Assembly (NCBI GenBank): GCA_027295435.1
Contig: JAPUKX010000315.1
Span: 1-7,564, forward strand
From: Planctomycetota bacterium
GTDB taxonomy: Bacteria; Planctomycetota; Phycisphaerae; Phycisphaerales; SM1A02
Length of the DNA: 7,564 nucleotides
Direction: 5' to 3'
The position numbers and the translations under genes are program-made. Within the stretch, counting starts at the first letter, position 1, and the number at the start of each line of letters is the position of its first letter. The notes beneath the pieces are model-generated. The model did no database searches. It was not told the origin of the DNA and saw only the letters and a program-made list of their open reading frames with translations. Below, one piece after another: positions 1 through 5,498 of this stretch.

Positions 1-53
1 ACACGCCTCAGCCAATCCCGATTCACTGAATTGGACGATTCTCCTTCAATCCC

Positions 54-1061
54 ATGCATTCATATCCGTTGGTGTTCACACCCATCCTGAAGGAGAAGGT
101 CTGGGGCGGCCGGAACCTTGCCGACCTGGGCAAGCAACTGCCGCTGGGCGCCCTGATCGGCGAGTCGTGGGAGCTGGCGGACCTGCCGCTGACAGTCGAG
201 GCCGGTCGGTCGGTCATCGCCAACGGCCCGCTGGCGAACCGGACTCTTCACGATGCAATCGCCGCCGATCGCGAAGCGATCATGGGCCCGGCGCCGCTGA
301 CGCCGCAAGGGGGTTTCCCATTGCTCATCAAGTTTCTCGATGCCCGAGAGAACCTTTCGGTGCAGGTCCATCCCGACCATGCGTATGTCAAGAAACATCC
401 GCGAGCCCATCTGAAGTCCGAAGCGTGGGTTGTGGTGAAGGCCGAACCGACGGCGGTAATCTACAAAGGGGTCAAGCGGCAGGTGACCCGCGAGCAATTC
501 GCCCGGCACATCGAGACCGGGCAGGTGGTAAACGACCTCAACGCCGTGGCGGTCACACCCGGCGAATGCTATTACCTGCCCAGCGGCACATGTCACGCTC
601 TGGGGGCGGGAGTCGTCGTGGCCGAGATCCAATCCACCAGCGACACCACCTTCCGCGTCTACGACTGGGGCAGGAGCGATCGCCAGTTGCATATCGAGCA
701 GGCACTGGAGTGCTTGGCCTTCGGCGAGGCGCTACGCGGGCCGGAGCCGCCGGGCCGGCCGATCGTCGTCGGCGCAGTTCGATCCACGCCCCTTCTGAAA
801 ACCGAGATGTTCGAGATCGAACGAATTGAGACCCAAGCTGACACAAGCCTTCAAATCGTCACCTCCGGCATGCCGATGATATGGATGACGCTAAACGGCG
901 GCGGGGAAATCCAGACACCCAATGCCCCTACCGTCGGATTATCGGCGGGTACCACGGTGCTCATGCCGGCGTCGCTGAGGGATTCCGTTGCGTCGCTATG
1001 GGGGGCGACGACCCTGCTTTGCGTAACGCTGCCTTCACCCCTAGAGGGTCTGATCGCATGA
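54..1061 (+). CDS. manA: Mannose-6-phosphate isomerase, class I (cupin type)
   Basis: This cytosolic zinc enzyme interconverts mannose-6-phosphate and fructose-6-phosphate, feeding mannose into glycolysis or supplying GDP-mannose synthesis. Its 335 residues match the short Bacillus-type branch of the family. Visible family marks are PILKEKVWGG near the N-terminus, GESWELAD at 36-43, FLDARENLSVQVHPD at 94-108, KSEAW at 121-125, YYLPSGTCHALG at 173-184 and the EIQSTSDTTFRVYDWGR stretch at 191-207. By family analogy the zinc ligands are Gln104, His106, Glu123 and His181, and an arginine in FRVYDWGR (201 or 207) is catalytic. Residues from about 220 on form the second, degenerate cupin half. The start is secure: the frame has a stop at 27-29 and no ATG, GTG or TTG before 54, and the N-terminus aligns with the family. 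No clear Shine-Dalgarno precedes it, so initiation may be leaderless or SD-independent. Its stop overlaps the next gene. Confidence 0.95.
   Translation: MHSYPLVFTPILKEKVWGGRNLADLGKQLPLGALIGESWELADLPLTVEAGRSVIANGPLANRTLHDAIAADREAIMGPAPLTPQGGFPLLIKFLDARENLSVQVHPDHAYVKKHPRAHLKSEAWVVVKAEPTAVIYKGVKRQVTREQFARHIETGQVVNDLNAVAVTPGECYYLPSGTCHALGAGVVVAEIQSTSDTTFRVYDWGRSDRQLHIEQALECLAFGEALRGPEPPGRPIVVGAVRSTPLLKTEMFEIERIETQADTSLQIVTSGMPMIWMTLNGGGEIQTPNAPTVGLSAGTTVLMPASLRDSVASLWGATTLLCVTLPSPLEGLIA
1043..1048 (+). promoter_or_regulatory. Ribosome binding site of the beta-helix gene
   Basis: AGAGGG lies nine bases before the ATG at 1058, inside the 3' end of manA. It supports 1058 as the start rather than the in-frame ATG at 881, which would add 59 residues lying entirely over manA and would bury the signal peptide. 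Confidence 0.55.
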
Positions 1062-2260
1062 CCTCGAACTGGAAGCATCGAACCTTGCTCCTGGCGGTCC
1101 TGGCGCTGTCGGTATCATCGGCCCAGGGCACGCAGCACCTGGTCGCGCCCGGCGATGATTGGCAGAAGCTTGCATCCCGGTTGCGCAGCGGCGATGAAAT
1201 CATCCTCATGCCGGGTGAGCATCGACCGGCTTCATTCACGATGTTACACGGCACGCGAGCCAAGCCCATCACGATCCGCGGCATCAACCGCGCCAACCCA
1301 GCCATCATTGCAGCCGACCGGGTCGGGATCACCCTACATCGGCCGCAGCACGTGGTGCTGGAGAACCTCATCGTGACCGGTGCATCCATCGCGGGCATCG
1401 TGGCCGATGATGCCGACGGCTCGGGCGCACTTGAATCGCCGCGTGGGGACCCGTGGCCGGCCAACCTGGTGATTCGCCACGTCTCGGTGACCAAGACCGG
1501 GCGGCGCGGCGAGCGCCACGCCATTGAGCTTGCCGGCCTTCAGGGCGTTCGCATAGAGGACGTGCGCATCGAAGGATGGGCCGGCTCGGGCCTCGAGTTG
1601 GTCGGATGCCACAGGGTACGAATCGAGCGATGCCGCTTCATCGGCCTCAAGAACCACCGCCAGCTACGGGCAATTCGGGTCCGTGGCGGAAGCCAATATG
1701 TGGCTATCCACCACTGTCGGTTTGAGAATGCCGGCGACCTCGTGCTCCACGTGGGCGGTGCCAGCGCCCGCGACGAGTTCCGGCCAACCCTGGCCGACGA
1801 CGCGCCCACCGGCTCGCTGTTTGAGGCTCGCTACGTTCAGGTTCAGCACTGCACCTTCATCGGAGGCAACTGCCCGATCGCCTTGAGCAATTGTGACAGC
1901 ACCCTGGTGCGCAACAACACGATCGTTCGCCCCCGACGGTGGGTGCTGGGCATCCTCGACGAACAGGTGGACCCTCGCTTCGGGCCGACGACGCGCGGAA
2001 TCTTTGGCGCTAACCTGATCGTCTGGGAACCCGGCGACCTTCAGCGCCTGGCTTATGTCGCCAAGGGCGTTGAGGCCGATCGGTTCGGGATGCATCAGAA
2101 CCTGTGGTGGTCAGCCGAGCCCCCTGATCTGCGCGAAGCGCTGGGACCGCTGCCGGGCGAAGGGCGTTTTGCCCAGATGACCATTGTCGATCCGAAATTA
2201 GATGAGCATCTGAAGCCGACGGAGCCACTAGCAGAACTTTTCGGAGCCAACGCCCCATAA
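1058..2260 (+). CDS. Secreted right-handed parallel beta-helix repeat protein
   Basis: This is a 400-residue exported protein of unknown activity. Residues 1-24 look like a signal peptide: basic MTSNWKHR, a hydrophobic LLLAVLALSV core, then SSAQG with cleavage plausible around 22-24. The opening of the mature part (GDDWQKLASRLRSGDEIILMPGEHR, GTRAKPITIRG) is typical of pectate-lyase-like beta-helix proteins. Residues of about 70-330 carry repeated coil motifs such as HVVLENLIVTGASIAGI, GVRIEDVRIEGWAGSGLEL, RVRIERCRFIGL, YVAIHHCRFENAG and YVQVQHCTFIGGN, each a hydrophobic-turn-Asn/Cys rung. Such folds occur in polysaccharide lyases, epimerases and non-catalytic surface proteins. I cannot identify a catalytic triad, so a lyase name is not justified. 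The ATG at 1058 is chosen over an upstream ATG at 881 because it yields the signal peptide and has AGAGGG at 1043-1048, nine bases upstream. It overlaps manA by ATGA, implying an operon with translational coupling. Confidence 0.88.
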   Translation: MTSNWKHRTLLLAVLALSVSSAQGTQHLVAPGDDWQKLASRLRSGDEIILMPGEHRPASFTMLHGTRAKPITIRGINRANPAIIAADRVGITLHRPQHVVLENLIVTGASIAGIVADDADGSGALESPRGDPWPANLVIRHVSVTKTGRRGERHAIELAGLQGVRIEDVRIEGWAGSGLELVGCHRVRIERCRFIGLKNHRQLRAIRVRGGSQYVAIHHCRFENAGDLVLHVGGASARDEFRPTLADDAPTGSLFEARYVQVQHCTFIGGNCPIALSNCDSTLVRNNTIVRPRRWVLGILDEQVDPRFGPTTRGIFGANLIVWEPGDLQRLAYVAKGVEADRFGMHQNLWWSAEPPDLREALGPLPGEGRFAQMTIVDPKLDEHLKPTEPLAELFGANAP

Positions 2261-2270
2261 GGGGAGGCGT

Positions 2271-2291
2271 GAGGGTTGAGGGTTGAGGGTT
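2271..2291 (+). repeat. Three tandem copies of the heptamer GAGGGTT
   Basis: Perfect direct repeats sit at 2271-2277, 2278-2284 and 2285-2291, ten bases after the stop of the beta-helix gene and about 135 bases before the sigma factor start. A related TTGAGGG occurs once more at 2411-2417, where it serves as the sigma factor's ribosome binding site. No function can be read from it. Short tandem repeats of this kind can change copy number by polymerase slippage, and an intergenic location tolerates that. Confidence 0.85.
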
Positions 2292-2332
2292 GTCGGGCGC
2301 TGAAGAAAATGGTCGAGGCAGACAGTTTCGGG

Positions 2333-2359
2333 GGAATCCGCAGGGGATTGTTGTGGTCT
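2333..2359 (+). promoter_or_regulatory. Possible ECF-type promoter upstream of the sigma factor
   Basis: GGAATCC at 2333-2339 and GTCTT beginning at 2356 are separated by 16 bases. This loosely resembles the GGAAC -35 and GTC-type -10 elements used by many ECF sigma factors, which often transcribe their own operon. Matches this short arise by chance in GC-rich DNA, so this is a candidate only. The rest of 2261-2426 shows no convincing housekeeping promoter, gene or terminator. Confidence 0.2.
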
Positions 2360-2412
2360 TCTCAAGAGGGCGCAGCCCGTCTTCGCCGACGTGGTCACTC
2401 CCACCTATCCTT

Positions 2413-2417
2413 GAGGG
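2413..2417 (+). promoter_or_regulatory. Ribosome binding site of the sigma factor gene
   Basis: GAGGG ends nine bases before the ATG at 2427, the same spacing as for the beta-helix gene. It favours 2427 over the in-frame ATG four codons later at 2439. Confidence 0.5.
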
Positions 2418-2426
2418 CTCCCAGCG

Positions 2427-2990
2427 ATGGCTCAGGGCATGACCAACTCAAAGCTCCGGACCTGGATGCGGAAAGCCTCTGGGCGATTGATCAATCTCAG
2501 CACGGCGATTTGCCGGGACCGGCATCGGGCTGAGGAAGTCGTACAGGAGGCATTCATCAAGCTCTGGCGACAGCCGCCCGAGGCGGGTGAGATCGCCTAT
2601 GCGTCCTGGCTTCGACGGGTGGTAACGAATCTCTCGATAAACGCCTTGCAGCGCACACGCCGGCCGGGCCCCTTGCCGCGTTTTTCAAACGACCCCGCTC
2701 TGCGCACAACGCAGCACCCTGAAAGGCGCGGCGATGTCCAGGAGAGCCTCCAACGAGTTCAGGCTGCGATGGATCGGCTTGATGAATCCAAGCGGGCGAT
2801 CCTCGTGCTGCGGGCTTACGAGCAGCTCAGCTATGAGGAAATTGCGCAACACCTCAGCGTACCGGTCGGGACCGTGATGAGCCGCCTGAATCGCGCTCGG
2901 ATCGCACTCATGGAAGAGCTCAAGCGTGGCCTGCGTCACGCTACGGACGATCCATTGGTGTTCGATATCCGCAAGTACCGCGACGCGTGA
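2427..2990 (+). CDS. RNA polymerase ECF-family sigma factor
   Basis: This 187-residue protein has the two-domain layout of group 4 (ECF) sigma factors, which direct core RNA polymerase to stress or envelope-response promoters. Region 2 spans about residues 15-80. It includes the core-binding and -10 melting segment DRHRAEEVVQEAFIKLWRQ at 31-49 and the basic helix ASWLRRVVTNLSINALQRTRR. A variable linker of about 80-105 follows. Region 4 spans about 108-165, with LDESKRAILVLRAYEQLSYEEIAQHLSVPVGTVMSRLNRAR, a helix-turn-helix that recognises the -35 element. There is no region 1.1 or 3 and no C-terminal extension. The gene lies 31 bases before a zinc-finger membrane protein, the usual arrangement of an ECF sigma with its anti-sigma. 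I cannot place it in a numbered ECF group from sequence alone. Confidence 0.93.
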   Translation: MAQGMTNSKLRTWMRKASGRLINLSTAICRDRHRAEEVVQEAFIKLWRQPPEAGEIAYASWLRRVVTNLSINALQRTRRPGPLPRFSNDPALRTTQHPERRGDVQESLQRVQAAMDRLDESKRAILVLRAYEQLSYEEIAQHLSVPVGTVMSRLNRARIALMEELKRGLRHATDDPLVFDIRKYRDA

Positions 2991-3021
2991 TGCGCCGCGG
3001 GCCGCAACGGTGGGAAACAAC

Positions 3022-3939
3022 ATGAACGACAAGCCTATTGAAACCATGGATTGCACGGACATTCGGGCGATGCTCTCGGGGCTGCTGGACGATCAGGTCG
3101 CTGCCGAGACTCGCTATCTCGCTGAACGACATCTCGCTGAGTGCCCCGCCTGCCGGGAGCTGCTCAGCGAAGCGGAGCGAAACGAAGAGCTGATTGCCGC
3201 CGAGGCCGCAAGCCACGGCTCGCCTGAGCACCCCCAGCAGGAGTTCGAAGCCGCGGTGCTGAGCCGCACGGTGTATGCGCAGCGTCGCCGGGCGGCCGCG
3301 AACCGATGGACGGCCTGGGTCGGCTGGCTTGCCGCCGCTGCCGCGCTTTTTCTGGCGATCTCGATCTGGGAGCTCGACCGGCGGGCAAGCCTCTCCAGGT
3401 CCATCCCGCAAGGCATCCGCCGAGGCGCCCCGGTGATCAGAGCCGCCTCATACCCCACCGGGGCGGAGATCAAATCGTGGACCCTTGACCGTGCATTCCC
3501 TGGCGACGCCCCACTAATTCTTTCCGATGCAGCGGTGACCAAGGGCCTCACTCACATCATTGCACCGCAGGAGCCAGCGAAAGAGCAGCGAACCGTTGGT
3601 CTGGCAATCTCCCGGGACGATGCCGAAACACTTGACTCGGTCTCCCTGGCTTTGGCCATGCTCGCGCAGGCTGATGATCGCAGCTTCGCCGATGTCGATC
3701 AGGTCCGCCGCATCACCGAGTACGATCACTTGCTTCCCAGGCTGGCCGACGCCCACCGCAACCTTCCCCTAGCGGATCGCCCCGCAGTGCTTGCAGCGGA
3801 GTCGGTGCTGTATCGTGTCGTGCGCGGGCCGTTGGACCTCGACGAGGTCCGCGAGATTCGGGAAGCAATCGCCCATTTGAACCTGGTGGGCCGGATCGAC
3901 GCAATCAGCGGCCGATGGACCACTGCCTCGTCGCTGTAA
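3022..3939 (+). CDS. Probable membrane-anchored zinc-finger anti-sigma factor
   Basis: This 305-residue protein probably holds the preceding ECF sigma factor inactive at the inner membrane. The N-terminal cytoplasmic part has the anti-sigma zinc-finger signature: Cys11, then His37-x3-Cys41-x2-Cys44 in HLAECPACRELL. One membrane segment runs at about 98-117 (AWVGWLAAAAALFLAISIW), preceded by a basic stretch QRRRAAANR that fits an N-in topology. The remaining residues, 120-305, would lie outside the cytoplasm; they are rich in charged, probably helical segments and match no sensor domain I know. The ATG at 3022 is preferred to the in-frame start at 2926, which would overlap the sigma gene by 65 bases and add unlikely sequence. 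A weak GTGGGA lies six bases before 3022. The ATG at 3046 would still keep the zinc motif. The sigma partnership is inferred from adjacency and the motif. Confidence 0.85.
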   Translation: MNDKPIETMDCTDIRAMLSGLLDDQVAAETRYLAERHLAECPACRELLSEAERNEELIAAEAASHGSPEHPQQEFEAAVLSRTVYAQRRRAAANRWTAWVGWLAAAAALFLAISIWELDRRASLSRSIPQGIRRGAPVIRAASYPTGAEIKSWTLDRAFPGDAPLILSDAAVTKGLTHIIAPQEPAKEQRTVGLAISRDDAETLDSVSLALAMLAQADDRSFADVDQVRRITEYDHLLPRLADAHRNLPLADRPAVLAAESVLYRVVRGPLDLDEVREIREAIAHLNLVGRIDAISGRWTTASSL

Positions 3940-3984
3940 GCAGGTCTAAACGCTCAGCGCCGTTGCCTTGTGGTCGGTGTGAGA

Positions 3985-4001
3985 GGCAGTAGACTGCTGC
4001 C
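3985..4001 (+). repeat. Short inverted repeat directly before the small gene's start
   Basis: GGCAG (3985-3989) and CTGCC (3997-4001) are perfectly complementary around a seven-base loop. The inner sequence also forms a second perfect pairing, GCAGT (3986-3990) with ACTGC (3993-3997). It ends one base before the ATG at 4003, which lacks a well-placed ribosome binding site. It could be an operator or a start-occluding hairpin. No T-run follows, so it is not a standard terminator for the anti-sigma gene. Confidence 0.35.
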
Positions 4002-4002
4002 C

Positions 4003-4317
4003 ATGAGGATCACCTTCAGCCAGCCGGTGCAACTGGCTGAGCTCTATGGCATGAAACCGAGCGGCTTGGCTCGTCCGGACCGATCCGCCGCGACACACCG
4101 GCTGCCCGAAGCGGGCGGGCGTCCCGAACCACCTCGGCTGGACCAGACGGTCGCGCGGCTGGTGGCGGGCGTGGTGCGCCAGCCGATCGCCTTCGGCGCC
4201 GAACACGGTTCAGCCGCTGCGCCCGGCTCGACGCTGCCGCTTTACAAGCGGGCCGCCGACAAAGTCGAAGCAGCGGTGGCCGTGCACCTTGGCCGCATGA
4301 TCGATGTCGTCGGGTGA
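4003..4317 (+). CDS. Small conserved-looking protein of unknown function, 104 residues
   Basis: I do not recognise a family with confidence. The protein begins MRITFSQPVQLAELYGMKPSG. Residues 24-48 are a Pro/Arg/Ala-rich, probably disordered stretch, followed by a short amphipathic segment LDQTVARLVAGVVRQPIAFG. A second low-complexity part leads into a compact C-terminus, LPLYKRAADKVEAAVAVHLG ending in RMIDVVG. There is no signal peptide, membrane segment or cysteine. Codon use is like its neighbours, with strong G/C preference at third positions, which argues for a real gene. The ATG at 4003 is preferred; GTG codons at 3970 and 3979 are in-frame alternatives without a better ribosome binding site. 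It lies 63 bases after the anti-sigma gene and may be co-transcribed. It converges on the GH130 gene 73 bases away, with no clear terminator between. Confidence 0.6.
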   Translation: MRITFSQPVQLAELYGMKPSGLARPDRSAATHRLPEAGGRPEPPRLDQTVARLVAGVVRQPIAFGAEHGSAAAPGSTLPLYKRAADKVEAAVAVHLGRMIDVVG

Positions 4318-4390
4318 CCCACCGCTATCTCGCCACTCTGACGCTCGCCACACAAGGCCCGGTCTCTGATCACAGCGGGGACGCCCCCAT

Positions 4391-5392
4391 CTACAGCGCC
4401 GGCGGGCTCTGCTCAGCCAACGGCATGATCTCGGCGTCGGACCGTCCTTGCTGGTCAAGCCAATCCAGCAGCTTCCGGATGCTGGCGGTGGCGAGGCAAA
4501 TGAACGTATCAGCGGCGCCGTAGTAGACGTTGAGCGTGTCACCGTCGTCGGCCACGGTGAAGCCACAGGGAAAGACGACGTTGTCCACATCGCCCTCGCG
4601 CTCGTAGTCCGCTTCCGGCCCGAAGACCCAGGTGTCACCGCGGCGCAGGCACACCTCAGGATCATTCAGATCGAACAGGGCCAGACCGATGCGATATAGA
4701 CTTCCCGACACCGTGGTTCGCACGCCGTGGTAAATCATAAGCCAGCCACTCTCGGTCTCGATGAGCGGAGGTGAGAGGCCAATTTTGTTCGCGTCCCACC
4801 AGCCGCCGCGCCGGGCCCGCAGAACGAGCTTGTGGTCTCCCCAATGGCGCAGGTCCGGCGAGTAGGAAACCCAGATGTGCGCGCCCATCGGCGTGGAGGG
4901 ACGGTGGATCATGGCCCATCGACCATTGATCTGCCTCGGCAGCAGCGCGGCGTCCTTGTCCTCCGGCGACATCACCACCCCGCAGCGCTCGAAGTGGCGG
5001 AAGTCCTCGGTCATCGCCAGGGCGACACCCGGTCCGCCCCACGAGAACGCCGTATACACCACCACGTATTTGCCCAGCTCGGCGGCGTAGGTAATCCGCG
5101 GATCCTCGATCCCCCAGAGCTCCTCGGGGTGCAGTCGAGGGTCCGGCGCCATGGTCGGCTGGGGATCGATCTGCCAGTTGTTCACGCCGTCGGCGGATCG
5201 AGCCACACAGAAGTGCGAGTGTCCGCGCCGGTCTTCGACGCGGCAAAGCAGAAGCGTCGTGCCGTCCGCCAACCGAGTCGCACCGGGGTTGAAGACGCTG
5301 TTCGCCGGATACGGCCAATGGGCCGCGGTCAGAATCGGATTGCCGTCGTACCGGTGGAACAGGATCTCATGATGGGAATTGTGTGCTGGCAT
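4391..5392 (-). CDS. GH130 family mannoside phosphorylase or hydrolase
   Basis: The 333-residue protein is a five-bladed beta-propeller enzyme of family GH130, whose characterised members mostly use phosphate to cleave beta-mannosides (mannosyl-glucose, beta-1,4- or beta-1,2-manno-oligosaccharides) and release mannose-1-phosphate. Hallmarks seen are NPGATR at 35-40, CRVEDRRGHS at 50-59, GIEDPR at 95-99 with the likely catalytic acid Asp98, KDAALLP at 146-152, IHRPS at 162-166, KIGLSPPLIETESGWLMIYHGV at 203-224, YRIGLALFDLNDPE at 233-246 and FPCGF with YYGAADT near the end. Retained Arg, Lys and His residues at the usual phosphate-site positions favour a phosphorylase, but linkage specificity cannot be read. 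No signal peptide, so cytoplasmic. The ATG at 5392 is chosen; a TTG one codon earlier (5395) is nearly as good, since AGGGA at 5407-5403 lies ten or seven bases away respectively. It follows the GT4 fusion gene by 106 bases and is probably in the same operon. Confidence 0.9.
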   Translation of the reverse strand: MPAHNSHHEILFHRYDGNPILTAAHWPYPANSVFNPGATRLADGTTLLLCRVEDRRGHSHFCVARSADGVNNWQIDPQPTMAPDPRLHPEELWGIEDPRITYAAELGKYVVVYTAFSWGGPGVALAMTEDFRHFERCGVVMSPEDKDAALLPRQINGRWAMIHRPSTPMGAHIWVSYSPDLRHWGDHKLVLRARRGGWWDANKIGLSPPLIETESGWLMIYHGVRTTVSGSLYRIGLALFDLNDPEVCLRRGDTWVFGPEADYEREGDVDNVVFPCGFTVADDGDTLNVYYGAADTFICLATASIRKLLDWLDQQGRSDAEIMPLAEQSPPAL

Positions 5393-5402
5393 CAAGGCGA
5401 CA

Positions 5403-5407
5403 TCCCT
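5403..5407 (-). promoter_or_regulatory. Ribosome binding site of the GH130 gene
   Basis: On the minus strand AGGGA lies ten bases before the ATG at 5392 and seven before the TTG at 5395. This supports the start region but does not decide between the two codons. The rest of the 106-base gap (5393-5498) shows no clear terminator or promoter, consistent with co-transcription with the upstream gene. Confidence 0.45.
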
Positions 5408-5498
5408 GTGCAGACGGTTTCGTGGACCGTGGCATCACCCCAGCGAGCACGCACCACGGCTGCTCCCGAGGTCTTTTCGGCATAGGAAAGGGCGGACC

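Noticed and set aside
1..53. Tail of an upstream gene at the left edge
   Set aside because: One frame ends at a stop at 27-29 and another at about 88, but neither fragment is long enough to recognise, so no gene can be supported.
881..1057. N-terminal extension of the beta-helix protein from an upstream ATG
   Set aside because: It would overlap manA by about 180 bases and hide an otherwise good signal peptide; the ATG at 1058 has its own ribosome binding site.
2276..2533. An 85-codon plus-strand frame spanning the gap before the sigma gene
   Set aside because: It runs through the heptamer repeat and 107 bases into the sigma gene in another frame, has no ribosome binding site and no recognisable sequence.
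2926..3021. Upstream start for the anti-sigma factor
   Set aside because: It overlaps the sigma factor end and adds residues unlike any anti-sigma N-terminus. The ATG at 3022 places the zinc motif at the usual distance.
4318..4390. A bidirectional terminator between the convergent genes
   Set aside because: I looked for a GC-rich hairpin with a T-run on either strand and saw none convincing.
4832..5485. A 217-codon open frame on the plus strand, antisense to GH130
   Set aside because: It is a shadow of the GH130 gene with low-complexity His/Arg/Val-rich translation and no domain.
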